A stretch of DNA of 64,000 nucleotides from Reticulascus tulasneorum (GCA_001557505.1 LSAX01000001.1:2728001-2792000), one strand, 5' to 3'. Positions 1 to 11,772 are shown, numbered from the stretch's first letter. Translations and numbers: made by a program. The notes: generated from the letters alone by a model not told the origin.

Positions 1-1676
1 AGTAGATAGAAGCTTGATAATCATATAAGCAACTCCATTGCTCGGAACCCGACAATTGAGCCATCTTTATAAGTTTCTGCGTGGGTTTCGACGCATTCCC
101 AAACTCGAACCAGACTCATCAGCAACAGGATAAGACTGCCCCTTGCTAACCGGCTCCTGTCTCCGAAACCGCCGTGAGAATGGCAAAGCCTTCGCCAAGA
201 ATCGTTGGTTGAATGACATATCTTCTTCTGTGACGGGAGACAACACGGCCTGTATGCGCCTGCAAATTTGGTGGAAACGGCACAGGTGCGTCGCCAAGTG
301 CCCCAAGATGCTCTATTGAACCGCCTCTTGACACCGAAGGAGACATAGTTTATGGTAGAAGCATGTAGCTCCTCCAAAAATAACGTCGTTTAAACTATTA
401 GTCCAGCGAGGGCTAGAACGGGTGACAGATAACATCGGATGAGGTGGGAGCTGGCAAACGCGGGACCGAAGATCTAGGACCCGGGGTCAGGGAACGGTGG
501 CGCTTAATAGGCGGCATCCTCGCCCTATGGAGACGATTGCTTTAGCCACGTTTGTACACCGACCAGACTCTGCCCTTCACCCTAATCTGTATGCTAATTA
601 GTACAGCGTATGGAATGGTGAACAAGCAGCAACTCACATGCAAGCCACAGTGCAACACTGGGGCTGCAAACCACCACTGATTCGCCGAATGAATGACCGA
701 CAGAAAAGGGGACCCAAGTCTGCCGGAGGAACGGGGCCGCCGTGGAGAATCGCGGGTACCTGACCACGTGGGTTTTGGCACCGTCCAACAGCAGTTCTTC
801 TACTTCACTTCCAACGGTAGAGGCTGACCTTTTCGAGATGGGATGGCAGCTTTCAGGGCAACGCAAATCTTGGCACGGGGGGGCCATAGCTTGTCAGCCC
901 TAACTAACATGTACGTTGGGGCAGGGATAGGAATGTCTCCCCGTCCCGCCCGTCCGGCCGGTAACCCCCATCTTCACCCAATATACCTGTGCCTCAGCCA
1001 CTTCTACAAATGGATTCCATTCTGGCAGCAGCACATATTGATTTTCTCTCGGACAAACGGCTTCTACCGACTAGTATGTTTTCGTGCGGAGCGATTCCAC
1101 CGGCCCCCAGGCTCTGCAGAGGATCCCTACAGCCTTCGAGAACCCTGTGGTCGACCGACCTCCACTTCCAGACCTGTGGCTGATTCACGGTCCAGATCGG
1201 CGACCGACGAAATGGGCCGCAGTGCAGTCCAGGGCGCCCACAATGGGATTATGGGCCGGCTTCCGACTCCATGGCTGGTTTGCTCTACTCACGTCGCGCC
1301 TGCGTGTATGCGAGCTGCAATGGCGTACGGGTCAAGAGACTCAGATATCAGCCCAGGCGCAACAGAGGAGGCGGCGCCGGGGCCGCACCGTAGTGAGCAT
1401 AGATGTATTCGTAGAGTGGTTTACTGCAAATTCTCACTTTAATTTCATCGTATCCATTCAAGCAAAGCTGACAGGATTACCCAATCCATCTGCACCAATT
1501 AATAAGGGCGACTTGACCACTATTGATTACCCTGCCGAAGCGCCACCAAAACGAAAGAATTTTTCAAATCTCGAGATGGGGGCTTTTTCATTATAGCATC
1601 AATAAGTCCAAGATGCAATTTAAGCGAAGCCAGTCGTCCAGTGGGCGTGCCAAGAAGAAGAAAAACCAAACCATGA
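1..1676. other. Intergenic, no gene recognised
   Basis: Several overlapping open frames occur on both strands (for example 843-1442 and 1084-1596), but none has a recognisable domain, a consistent splice structure or family-like composition. Nothing supportable was found. Confidence 0.5.
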
Positions 1677-2088
1677 TCAACGGCGCAGCACTGCAACATC
1701 TTCGTAAACGGGGTTCAGTTGCATGTCCCCTGGATATGCTAGAGGAGAGACAAAACAATATCGGCATGCGAACTCTAAATCCACACTCAGGTCAAACCTG
1801 CTTAGTTTCCCCAGCCAATAAAGATGTTCTTGAACGCTTTCAGCACACGTTCGGGGCCTCCAAACCTTCCCTGTCGTTGGAGGGCTGACATAAAGTTGCA
1901 CCACGTCCTTTCCATCCCGGGCTCCATCGTTCGTGACTCTCACGGAATACCTCAACTTTGTGTGTGCGCCCAACTGCATCTACGAATGCAAAGGGTTCAT
2001 TGTATGCAAATGGAGTATATGTAAGTCCGTGCCCATAGAGCCATCGTGTTCGGTTCGAAACATCCCGTTGCGCGGTATCCAACTGCAA
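1677..2088 (-). pseudogene. Relic of a GH3 beta-glucosidase C-terminus
   Basis: The minus strand keeps pieces of the C-terminal fibronectin-III-like domain of a glycoside hydrolase family 3 beta-glucosidase, spread over three reading frames. The first piece carries YGHGLTYTPFAY, matching the family's YG.GLSYT.F motif. After a one-base shift, the second frame carries SVRVTNDGARDGKDVVQLYV followed by SPP, matching the V.VTN.G...G.EVVQLYV.PP block. After a further shift, a third frame reads ERVLKAFKNIFIGWGN and then a stop, matching the family's R.L.GF..V.L segment. Only about the last 130 residues of an enzyme usually over 700 aa long remain, and no catalytic domain was found upstream. What is seen is homology across broken frames; loss of function is a safe inference unless several sequencing errors are present. 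Confidence 0.75.
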
Positions 2089-2299
2089 CTATACCTAAGG
2101 TATGTACTCGGTAACTGCCTGGCAAAGAGCTCCACACCTAAAATTGCTTCCACGTACATTTTACTTACCTCAGGCTGCAAATTCATTTGCCGACAATATT
2201 CTGCCGCTCCCCACCGCTCCCACAAAACCTATATAAGCATTGCCACCCTCCCTCACTTCTGTTCTCTTTTTCTTTTCTTCTTCATACTTACCTTGCCTA

Positions 2300-2329
2300 A
2301 TGTTCTGTCGCTCATGAATGACAGAACAT
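2300..2329. repeat. Perfect 10-bp inverted repeat (hairpin)
   Basis: The arms at 2300-2309 and 2320-2329 are exact reverse complements (atgttctgtc / gacagaacat) around a 10-base loop. Outside them CCTAA (left) and TTAGG (right) extend the pairing after a three-base bulge. It lies between the GH3 relic and the U2 RNA gene. It could be a terminator-like hairpin, a binding site or the remnant of a small mobile element; nothing decides between these. Confidence 0.6.
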
Positions 2330-3029
2330 AGTTAGGGAGGCCTGCATTGCACATCGCGGAGCCAACCTGTCTCGATTGTCCTTCGGGGCCATCGTAGGTG
2401 GAATTTTTGATCTTGAACTCTTCGGAGACCCATCTTTTCATTGTGCTTGTCGCCTTGCGCGACGGTATGAAGAAGATTTGCGTAGTGTGATAGGAACCAA
2501 GTAGAAAAATTAAGCGCAGGTGCATGCATTCATATTTGCGTGTCGGAAGAAAGGCACAAATTGCGAGCAGCGTCCCTTTCTGTGTTTCCTGCTGAGCCTC
2601 GTGCTGCTCTATTTCCCCCGTGTGTGAACAATTGAGGCCAAATCTACAGAGCCCCAGAAACAAAGTCGACCGAGTATCGGTGTTTTACCAAGCTCGCATC
2701 GAGGCACAAGGCCAACGCCAACTATGAACCATGCTCCTACTCGGTGAACTCTGCTTTGATAGTCTCTTGCATATCGGCCTTGACCAGAGTGTACATTACA
2801 TCTACGATGTTTTATTTCATATCCCTGAATCAGACATGACTTTGCGAGTGCCCTAGCATGCGCGTTGCCGCAGCCCTTCGGGCGGAGGTAGAAACAGAAT
2901 TTTCACTCTCCCAACGCGAAATATTACGTTGCTGGCCACCCACTCCATTTGCATATCGCTGTGGTAAATTTCTTCTTCGAAACCCTGGGCAAGCCAGAGA
3001 CATCAATGAAAAAAAAGGTAGGTTGACAT
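2330..3029. other. Intergenic, downstream of U2 snRNA
   Basis: No coding region is recognised. The stretch next to 3029 lies immediately 3' of the minus-strand U2 RNA gene and would hold its 3'-end processing signal, which I cannot identify. Confidence 0.4.
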
Positions 3030-3215
3030 TTCGCGTCGCCTGGAGGCAGTGTAATACCAGGGACACAGTGGGTGAAGCCATGTGCAAGCACAGAGAGCTT
3101 CTCCCGAAAACCAAAAATAAGAATAATCAAGATTGGTCTCCTTAGAGACCTTTCAGAGATTAAACTGAAAAGAACAGATACTACACTTGATCTAAGCCAA
3201 AAGGCAAAGAGAGCT
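3030..3215 (-). ncRNA. U2 spliceosomal snRNA
   Basis: Read on the minus strand, this is a U2 small nuclear RNA, the snRNP RNA that pairs with the intron branch site. The 5' region contains GCCTTTTGGCTTAGATCAAG followed directly by TGTAGTATCTGTTC, the near-invariant U2 5' domain. The branch-site-pairing GUAGUA is complementary to bases 3179-3184. A U-rich Sm-type site (ATTTTTGG) lies at about 3111-3120. Stem-loop IV is recognisable near the 3' end as CCTGGTATT...CCTCCAGG (about 3038-3060). The length of about 186 nt matches the usual U2 length. Both ends are estimated by comparison with the known RNA and may be off by several bases. Open frames over this region are shadows. Confidence 0.93.
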
Positions 3216-3260
3216 AAAGAAAAAAAGAAGAAAAATCCCAAAGAGCGGGCGGCGGGCGAG

Positions 3261-3270
3261 AATTATATAG
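3261..3270 (-). promoter_or_regulatory. Possible TATA element of the U2 gene
   Basis: On the minus strand CTATATAATT lies about 50 bases upstream of the estimated U2 5' end. A TATA-like element is plausible for a Pol II snRNA gene in fungi, but the spacing is slightly long and the transcription start is only estimated. Confidence 0.35.
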
Positions 3271-3289
3271 ATTTGGAAAGGGCGGTGAA

Positions 3290-5047
3290 AAAAACACAGA
3301 TCACCTGAAGTGGCAGAAATCTGGCCAATCAGGAATTAGTACACTGGTACTTGCTTTTTGAGCTCGAGACGCTGCCATTTTCTCAGGTACGTACCTAATA
3401 GGTACGCCTGGGCTTCACCACATTCTCAGTGTACTCTTGACAGACCTTCTGTGATAGACCCGTGAAGCTCAACTGGCAAAGCTACGCATTTCTGACCGAG
3501 CTGTCGTTTACTGTGGTCCGGCACGAGGGTCTCAAATCTCGATGGCAATAGATACTCCGGCTTACACCCCATCATCAAAGATTGCCCAGCTACCAGTCGG
3601 CGACATGGTGTGAGAATTTGCGCGCCTATAGGCATCGGACAGACTTTGCGGAGGAACGTTTGCTTCCCGTGCTGCTTGTCGATTTGTGAAGATCTCTGGA
3701 AAACCTGGAATTCTGCAGTTCGTCATAGCTGCCAGGTCCTCAAACATTCTCCTGGCGAGATCTCGGGGTTGGCGAAGCCGACTACGACTCCCTTACGCCC
3801 TTCATCTCTCCGTTGTCATACGTAGTAGTTCGTGCCCTGTCCTCAATCTGCAGATACTCGATTTATGCATGCTAGCACGAAGTGAAGTATCTGTTGGTTA
3901 GATGCTGCTCAAATCTACTCCAATGTCATCGTTCCTGCATTACTCCTGGATACCTCCGGATGGACGCTCTTGCTAGCATTCAGGGAGACTCTGATTAAAC
4001 GCTTGTTTGAGACAGGTTGGAATATCTCTCCTAGCTATCATTCTAATTGCCGCCGTTATCATGGCCTTTGCCCTACAGCACATTAGAGACCACTTGAAGA
4101 CACGGAGTATTTATACCATGTGGCAAGGGATCATTGTGCACCCCTACCCAATCTGTGGAAAGAACGTAGACTTGATATTGGAGATATCAGTCCAGTACTT
4201 TCATAACTGGAAATAGAACTGGATTGTATAGGCCTCGGTCCCACGCACTGGCGCCTGAAACCCCCGAATTTGTTTCGCAGAAAGGTAATAAGTCTAGGCA
4301 GGTCCAACGCTAGCCACAAGATTGCGTACAGATTGGTCGATCTGGTCCCATTGTGTTATCAGGTATGGATGCCATGATATCGTCTTTCTTCCTTTGGAAG
4401 GGGTCAAGACAAACTCAAGATACGCCAATATGCACATAGTAGTAGAACTCCGCAAACGCCTCGGTAGTGGACAACAATGATGGGGGCAAGAGGAACGGCA
4501 AACAGAAGATATATGTAAGAATGAGTTGTCCCCCGCGCTGCTGTCAAGCTCGAAGGCGTCAGTCAAGGAGAACTTAAAGGTGTTACTTTCTCGGCCAATG
4601 TATTACGCGGCGTGGTTTACACTCTCCCGGCAATGAACAAGAAGACTCGTAGCGACGTAATCACACACGGCACTAGTGGACGATGGCCACGGTATATGTT
4701 GGGATGATCTAACATTTGAGATCATCTGACCATCATGCTACTATTAGAGAATGGCCCGTTAAGGGGCTCTCTCCTAGTCTAGAACCCAGCCTCCCCAAGA
4801 TATCGGTATCTGTTGAATGCCGTAACTTTTCCTCCAAGTTCCGTTACCAACCTGCAAAACGCCATGGAGATTGTTAAAGAGAACGCCGATGTTGAATGTG
4901 CCCGGACCCTCTTCCCCTGTTGACTTTTTCCGGTTATCCCCATGGGGTATTGCCATGTGATGTCTGTTAAAGACCTTCTACCCTCTAACACGCTGAAAAT
5001 AACTATAGAACCGAGCAAAAATGCATCTTGAAAGGATATGAAATCAT
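3290..5047. other. Intergenic, no gene recognised
   Basis: Short open frames at 3426-3747 (-), 4007-4216 (+, with one hydrophobic stretch) and 4294-4566 (-) have no recognisable family or supporting splice structure. The last few hundred bases before 5048 would hold the 3' UTR of the methionine synthase gene. Confidence 0.4.
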
Positions 5048-7542
5048 TTATGCTTTGTCGGCATACTTCTGGCGGAAGAACTTGGCCGCGTTGACCATGT
5101 TGACCAGTGCTGCCTTGGTCTCCTTCCATTGCCGAGTCTTGAGACCGCAGTCTGGGTTGATCCAGAGCTGCTCGGGGCGCAGTCCATTGGCCAACATCTC
5201 CTCGATTCGGTTCTTGATCTCCTCCTCGCTTGGGACACGAGGCGAGTGGATATCATAGACACCTGGGCCGATATGGCGTGGGTATTCCTTCTCAGAGAAA
5301 ACTCTGAGGAGCTTGGCGTCAGACTTGCTGTTCTCGATGGACAGAACATCGGCATCCAGCGCAGCAATGGCGTGGAAGAAGTCCTGGAACTCCGAGTAGC
5401 AGAAGTGGCTGTGGATTTGGGTGGAGTCTTCAACGCCAGCAGTGGAGAGCTTGAACGAGTCAACCGCCCATGTGAGGTATGCCTCACGCTCCTTGCCAGT
5501 TCGAAGGGGAAGACCCTCACGAAGAGCCGGCTCGTCGACCTGGATGACAAAGATGCCGGCAGCCTCGAGATCAACAACCTCATCACGGAGAGCCAGGGCA
5601 AGCTGCTGGGCCTGGACAGACTGATGAACGTCGTCACGAGGGAACGACCATCGGAGGCAAGTGATGGGGCCAGTCAACATGCCCTTCATGGTCTTCTTGG
5701 AGTGGGCAGCGGCATACTTCGACTCCTTGACGGTCATGGGCTCGTTGTTTCGACGAGAGATGTCGCCGACAATGATTGGGGGTCGGACGCATCGAGACCC
5801 ATAGGACTGGACCCAGGCATGGGTGGTGAATACATAACCATCCAGACGCTCGCCAAAGTACTGAACCATATCGTTTCGCTCGGGTTCTCCGTGGACAAGA
5901 ACATCGAGGTCAAGCTCATTTTGGATTGAAATGACCTCTTCAATCTCCTTCTCGATGAACTTCTCATACTCTGCGGGAGTGATCTCGCCCTTTGTGAACT
6001 TGTTGCGCTGGATACGGATCTCCTTGGTTTGCGGGAATGAGCCGATAGTAGTGGTAGGGAACAGGGGAAGCTTGAGGTGAGTCTTCTGTGCGGCGAGACG
6101 GGCAGGGAACTCCGACTTGCGGTTGTGCTGCTCTGGGGTGACTGCAGATTGGCGCTTCTTGACATCGGGGTTGTTGGTGCGGGCAGAGGTGGCACGGGAG
6201 TGAATGTCCTTGGCATTGGCATCGAGCTCAGCCTTGACAGACGAAGCATCAGTGATGGCCTTTGCAATGATGGCGACCTCAACAGCCTTCTGCGAGGCGA
6301 AAGAGAACCATGCGTAGACTGGGAAGAAAAAGAGACTGTTAGCATGGTTCAACGATATACAGGCTCGAGACAGAAACTAACCTTCCTCGGGGAGCTTCTT
6401 CTCGGAGGTGAGAGTGTGGGGAGTGTGAAGAAGGGAGCTGGACGTGGCAACAATGACACGATCTTGGCCGAGCTTCTCAATGGCCTTTTGCACAACGGCA
6501 ATGGCCTTCTTCAAGTCGGTCTTCCAGATATTACGACCATCGACAACACCGGCGGAAAGAACCTGCTTCGGGCCGAGCTTCTCGATGACAGGGCCGAGCT
6601 GCTCCGGGTTGCGGACCAGATCAATGTGGAGACCGTAGAGGTGGGAGACAGAAGCGAGGGTATCAAAGTTGTGGACAATGTCACCGAAGTAGGTGGCTAG
6701 GACGAGGTTGGGAAGGCCTGATCCAGACAGCTTCTGGTAGGCGGGCTTGAAAGCAGCCTTGCTCTTCTCTGGCAGATCAAAGACCAAGATTGGCTCGTCA
6801 ATCTGTACGGTTTCGGCACCGGCTGCCTTGAGCTGCTGAAGAAGCTCAACATAGACAGGGAGGAGCTTCTCGAGGAGGGTGATGGGGTCAACCGTTTGGT
6901 CACGGTCAGCCTTGCCCAAGTGCAAGAAGGAGACGGGGCCAAGAATGACAGGTCGGGTGATGATGCCGGCTGCCTTGGCCTCCTTGAACTCGGCTACGGG
7001 CTTGGGGTTGGCAGAAAGCTTGAAGGTCTGGCCATCCTGGAAGGTAGGCTTGACGTAGTGGTAGTTGGAGTCGAACCACTTGACCATTTCCTGCAAATCA
7101 CTTGTCAAAAACCCAGCTTGCTGGATAGTAGGTATATGGGATTTGGGCTTACCAGGGAAGGGACATCGACACCGCCCTTCTGGTGGCCACGGCCCATGGC
7201 GAAGTACTCGTCGATGGGTTCGAGGCTGGTCTCGACATATCGCTCGGGGATGGCCTTTGGATGGTTTAGCTGGGAACATTCTGGTTTGGGCTATTCTACG
7301 GCATTACTCACATTGAACAGCTGGATGTGGTCGAGGACATGGTCGTAGAAGGCAAAGTCGTTGCTGGGGATGATGTCGACACCGGCATCCTTCTGGATCT
7401 GCCAATGGGCGAGACGAAGTCTCTTTCCCTCGGCGAGGAGCTCATCGCGAGAGAGCTTGCCAGCCCAGTAAGCCTCGTTTGCCTTCTTGAGGTCACGGTT
7501 CACACCCATGCGGGGGAACCCGAGAACGGAAGACTGAACCAT
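5048..7542 (-). CDS. MET6: Cobalamin-independent methionine synthase
   Basis: This cytosolic enzyme transfers a methyl group from 5-methyltetrahydropteroyl-triglutamate to homocysteine, the last step of methionine synthesis. Four exons on the minus strand (7542-7312, 7254-7153, 7090-6382, 6318-5048) join in frame to 770 aa, close to yeast Met6 (767 aa). Introns are 57, 62, 63 nt with GTGAGT, GTAAGC and GTTAGT donors. The N-terminal barrel starts MVQSSVLGFPRMG. The C-terminal catalytic barrel keeps the zinc ligands inferred from the family: H652 and C654 in HSHFCYSEF, E676 in SIENSK, C738 in NPDCGLKTR. The start is the first ATG of the conserved N-terminus. The upstream DNA carries a 15-base T tract on the sense strand. 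No anomalies were seen. Confidence 0.97.
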
Positions 7543-8110
7543 GGTAGCAGTAGCTTGGTGAAGAGGGTGGAAAAATTGGTAGCTCGGAATGGTGGGAGGA
7601 AGGAAGATGTAAGATGACCAGATACCCCGCCGTGGACGAAAGAGCTGATGGAGGGGAATCGGGGCGGTATTAATGAGAAAATGGAGGACCGAAGAGAAAC
7701 GGAGAGGAAGAAGAGAGTTGATGTAAGAAGGATGGAGGAGGCTAGGGAGGGAAAACTCTGGCGGTCAATTGCGAGTTCGGTGCCGGGGATGGTGGAATTC
7801 GGGTTGGTGGCACAAAAGAAATTGTTGATAGTGAGGTCTCGTCCGCCCTTATTCGTGTTGAGGTGGGGTAGCAAGAGGGCGAGGGGTAAAAAAAAAAAAA
7901 AAGTAAGACTGAATGGCGGTGTGGTTGGTGCTCAGCTGCTTGCTCCTCCTCATCCTCCTTCTGCTTCCTCCACTGCTTCTGCTTCCTGCTTGGCCTCTGG
8001 ATCCTCCTGCTGCTGCTGCAGTGCAGTGCGAGGTGGGATGATTATTATTACTCACTCATTGGGTGTCAGCGGGTGGTGGAAAGCTGTAGAAGAAGCTACT
8101 AACTACTAAT
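7543..8110 (-). promoter_or_regulatory. Promoter / 5' leader of MET6
   Basis: Read from the minus strand this is pyrimidine-rich, with a T15 tract (7888-7902) and long CT-rich stretches, typical of strong constitutive fungal promoters and leaders. No specific sulfur-regulator site was assigned. Confidence 0.4.
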
Positions 8111-9941
8111 TGCGTAGTCAGGTCGTCGAGCTCCCCACCTTAGGGTTTCCCCTCGCTCTCCGTACCTGAGGGGTGGTAGTACTACCTAAACCGTATGCCC
8201 GCCCTACCTACGGAGCACATCACGCTTACTTGGCACTTTGGAATTGGCCCAATTGCCTCATCATCATCCGTCTTTGCAAGGAGAGCCAGCCTCTGGCTAC
8301 GAGGTATTAAACTGTAAAAGGTCCGTCTGATAGCGAATATTGGAAAAGGAAGGGTGCAAGCTTCACATCCCGTCGGCCCATCCAGAGTCTTGGTGTTGCA
8401 TTGGACTGCACCATCACGGCGGCTCTCTCTTGTTGACGAGCTGCATCACCGCACACTTTAGGGAGCACCGACATGGCGAACCTGGTCCCCGGTTCCAAGT
8501 AGGGCACGGACAACGAACCTCAACGCACATGACCGACAAGTTAAGTTAACCCTAAGCGATTCCCAGTCGACGCTGCTCTGCCCGTCCCAGTTGGGCCTAC
8601 GGCAATCTGCCAATGGTCCCTGAGACACGCCGATTCGGACAAGACGATATATGTGCCTGGTTATATACCGCCTATATACCAGAGGTTATCTGCCATGCAG
8701 CTCCCAGATTGCAGGTGTTGTGCTTCAAAGCACCTCAGGCCAGAATGGACGGGATGGTTCAGTGCTCTGCATCGGCAGGAGATTAAGCTCGAGAGCCCTA
8801 GTCTAAGACGCAAGCACTCTCGTGCGACGGAGGTCACTGAGGTCACTGAGGAGGGTGTCCCCGACTCTCAGGACTCCCACGGCCCACAGATTCATTGGTT
8901 GCGAAATCAATCAATCTATCAATCCGAGAAGATGAGAGGCAACTCGCCAGTGACTCCCAAGTTTCCTAACTGAGCAACTCGGGGAAACCCATGACCGCCA
9001 ATTCTTGCTCATTCTCAACCAGACGCAAACAAAAACACAAGGCAGGGCAGGGCAGGGCAGGGCAGCCAGAGGGAAACATGTTTGCCTTCATCCCATCCAT
9101 TCCTTGCTTCGTTTCTCATGCCCTCCCTCAGGTGAAGAAGAAGATCGGATCGAGTTTCCCACGCACCCTCCACGGACGAAACAATCCATATTTCATCCAG
9201 TGTCAGTCACTTACATATTTCCATGCCGTGAGCTGGGGGGTCCCAGGACCTCTGCCTAAGAAAAGGTCGCTAAGGTTTGAGAGAAGGGGGGCATTTTAGC
9301 CGTGGGGTGGGTGGGTGGTGTGACGGCGTTTGTGCTCGTGAATAATATCGACTCTTGACGTAGGACCATGATTTTATGCCTGGGTCAGTGCTCATCGCCG
9401 GGTAGCCTGACACCAGATAAGCTCGCGTCCCCACACCAGCCCACCTGTCAGAGGGGCCTTAAGCCTTTCACGGACCACCCACAGCGTGTTTTAAAAATGA
9501 CGCCTTGAAACGGCACCCTTGACTCCCAAACATCTCATCTCATTGTCCTGCCTCGATAACATCGGCTTATAAGCTGGTCGGGGCAGGTCGACGCAGGCCA
9601 AGCTGGCTCCTGAAACAGCCTTAACGTCGATTATCACCGACAAGCTCTTTTCTGCCGTCCGCCCTGCGCAAGTGCCATGGTGTCATGCTAGGCCATGTTA
9701 GAGGATGTGCGGGAGAGCATCGAAGCTCAGGTGCAGGGTCGGCCAGCATGGCTGATTCATAATAGGAGCTTCCTCGAGCGATGACCGTTGCTGCTGCTCC
9801 TGTTTGCTTCCCAAGCTCTCTGTGAGAGTGCGCAACAGAGTAGACGTCCGTCTAGACTAGAATTTTTCGGATTCTAGTGTGCGCACCTTACGTTCGTTTT
9901 TTCATTCTTTTCGGTGCTGGTTCACAATCGTTAAAGTCCTC
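8111..9941. other. Intergenic, no gene recognised
   Basis: It lies between MET6 (-) and the BTB gene (+). It contains a short tandem GGCAG repeat near 9041-9065 and a duplicated GGTCACTGA near 8832-8850. No protein-coding or RNA gene was recognised. Confidence 0.45.
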
Positions 9942-11020
9942 ATGGCGAGACCAAAGGCAATTATTCACGGGGCTCATGTGTCGACGCTGGTTAACCTGTG
10001 AGTAATCCTGTATTTCGGTGCCGGCTATTGTAGCTAGCTCGAGATGATGCCATGACTGACTTTCTCTACAGCTCCTCCAATGGCGAGCTGGTTCGAGTTA
10101 TTGTAGGGCCCGAACAGAAAGAGTTTCTCCTCAACAAGAAACTGCTCTCCGCCGCATCTCCTTTCTTCCTCGAACGACTAGAGACCGCATCGCGGCTGCG
10201 CTCGCTTCAGAAGCCGCAGCCCGTATGGCTTCCCCAGCGCGGCTCGTCTACAATATGGCTCTCGGCCGAGTCCCCTGCCATGTTCGAGCTCTTCGTCACT
10301 TGGCTACATCAACCCAGTGCATTCCGCCGTCATGTTGACGACCTCACGACCGCGGCAGCCGATGCGAGTGAAACAGCAAGCCAGCGACTGCACTGGAGCC
10401 TCGTGCGGCTCCACCTCTTCGCCACCCAGATATGCCTCCACCACCTCCAAGACACGGCCATGGACGCCATCCAGGACCTGTACCTCCGTTGTGATTGGGA
10501 TGCTACGCCTCGCTTCGTCAGGTTCCTATATGGACAATGTGAACCCCTCACATCGATGCGCCTGCGGCGCTGGACGGTCGCCATGGTGGCTTGGTCCCTG
10601 GCTGGCGGCTCCGAGCCGTCAAGGGATGGCAATGGGCCGGCGAGATTCAATGAACTGTTCGTGCGATATCCAGAGTTCGCTACCGAGTACTTGGCGCATA
10701 TCCGGAAGATGAAGGCAGGCAAGCTTGAAGTACGGATCAAGAACCCCCAGCTTCGAATCCCAGCCAACAAGCTTCGCAACGAAGAACGGCAGTTCGGATT
10801 CCGCCAGTGTTCGTTCCACAGTCATAGGGCGGCGGTGGGAGAGAAAAGATGCCCTCATTCGACGGCCAGCATGCAGTTTGAGCACCGCCTGCCACTTCCG
10901 CCCCTGGCCGCGGAGGTGGTTTTCGAGCCAAGCATCGCCGTTCCGAATCCCCTTTTCCCGCAGGACGTACCGAAGCCTCTCCGCAGAATGAAATCGGTGG
11001 GGAATGTGGCGAGGATCTGA
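9942..11020 (+). CDS. BTB/POZ-like domain protein
   Basis: Two exons (9942-9997 and 10072-11020; 74-nt intron with donor GTGAGT and acceptor TCTACAG) give 334 aa. The short first exon encodes MARPKAIIHGAHVSTLVN, which restores the start missing from the long open frame. The N-terminal ~110 residues look like a BTB fold: a VRVIVGPEQKEFLLNKKLLS block followed by AASPFF, then an acidic/aromatic segment (MFELFVTWLHQPSAF) matching the family's 'f..fl.Wly' helix. Many fungal proteins of this kind consist of one BTB domain plus a poorly conserved C-terminal half; BTB domains mediate dimerisation and often bind Cul3 ligases. No zinc-finger, Kelch or other partner domain is visible. Partner and role are unknown. 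The gene converges on the next gene, 94 bp away. Confidence 0.75.
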
Positions 11021-11114
11021 CGGCCGCTCAACCATTGGCAACCACTCGCCCTCCCCAATTCCATTCTTTTGGCCTTGGGCCTTTTTTTTCTTCTTCTTTC
11101 CCTTTCACTGTCTC

Positions 11115-11772
11115 TCACAAGTCCTGCATTTCGCCGCAATCATATTCCATGAATGCGCCAAGGACGGTCTTGCCCTCCTTCTCGCCTACCGTCTGACGAA
11201 AGGCAACTCTATTTCGTACCTCGCCGGCAATCTCAAAGACATAGCTCCTGCTGCCATCACACGCACCGACATCAATACCCTGAGTACCGGGCTTCACCTC
11301 TACGGACCCGATCAGTTTCTTGTCCCTCCCTATACTGCCTTCCGTGCTCTCGGATTGGACCCTATACACCTTCAGAGTCGGAACGTCCGACCCCTCGGAC
11401 TGGATCAGGTTCCAGCTCTCCGCATCTTCGGGCAGCGTGAAGATGAGTCGGCAGCTGGAGCTATGATCCGGCGGCGCTTCGAAGGTGACGACTTGTGCGA
11501 CTCGGTTCGCCTTGTGTCCTTGCACGACTCCTTTAAAATCTCGCTCCTTCGGATTTAGAGTTGATGGAGGGGGATTTACCTGCGGCACCGATGTCCTGAT
11601 TCACGTAGAAGAACCACGACGGATCAGCCTGGTCAAACGCTTGGTCCTCCAGCAGCCAGCTCATCGCAGTCGGTGCTCGCAAATCGTGGCACTCCGCGCC
11701 TGGCGGAGGTAGTTTGGTGGTCGAGCCAGCGATGGCCAGGAGATGTGTGAGAGTACTGCTCAAACGGGCCAT
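11115..11772 (-). CDS. Small secreted protein, possibly But2-like domain
   Basis: Two exons on the minus strand (11772-11580 and 11530-11115) give 202 aa. The 49-nt intron has donor GTAAAT and acceptor TTTAAAG; a 40-nt alternative ending in GCGAG also keeps the frame. The start MARLSSTLTHLLAIAG looks like a signal peptide, so secretion or wall attachment is inferred. The C-terminal half (CRLIFTLPEDAESWNLIQSE, then a short V-rich KVYRVQ strand) resembles the C-terminal domain found in secreted fungal But2-family proteins; this match is by eye and only moderate. No enzymatic motif is visible. The gene converges with the BTB gene. Confidence 0.6.

Noticed and set aside
1026..1050. GGCAGCAGCACATATTGA resembling the start of U6 snRNA
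   Set aside because: Only the short GCAGCACATAT word matches; the conserved ACAGAGA region and terminal Sm-like U tract do not follow.
843..1442. 199-aa plus-strand open frame
   Set aside because: Composition is random-like, it has no domain, and equally long frames overlap it in other phases.
2924..3241. 105-aa minus-strand frame
   Set aside because: It lies across the U2 snRNA and is a shadow of the RNA gene.
3426..3747. Two overlapping minus-strand frames as a possible enzyme C-terminus
   Set aside because: No family motif could be named and no splice pattern connects them.
4007..4216. Short frame with one hydrophobic helix
   Set aside because: A single hydrophobic stretch of about 20 residues is common by chance; no upstream exon or family match was found.
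5129..5929. 266-aa plus-strand frame
   Set aside because: Antisense shadow of methionine synthase exon 4.
8821..9070. Possible CRISPR-like or satellite array (GGTCACTGA and GGCAG repeats)
   Set aside because: Only two and about five tandem units, without regular spacers; ordinary microsatellite-like slippage in a eukaryotic genome.
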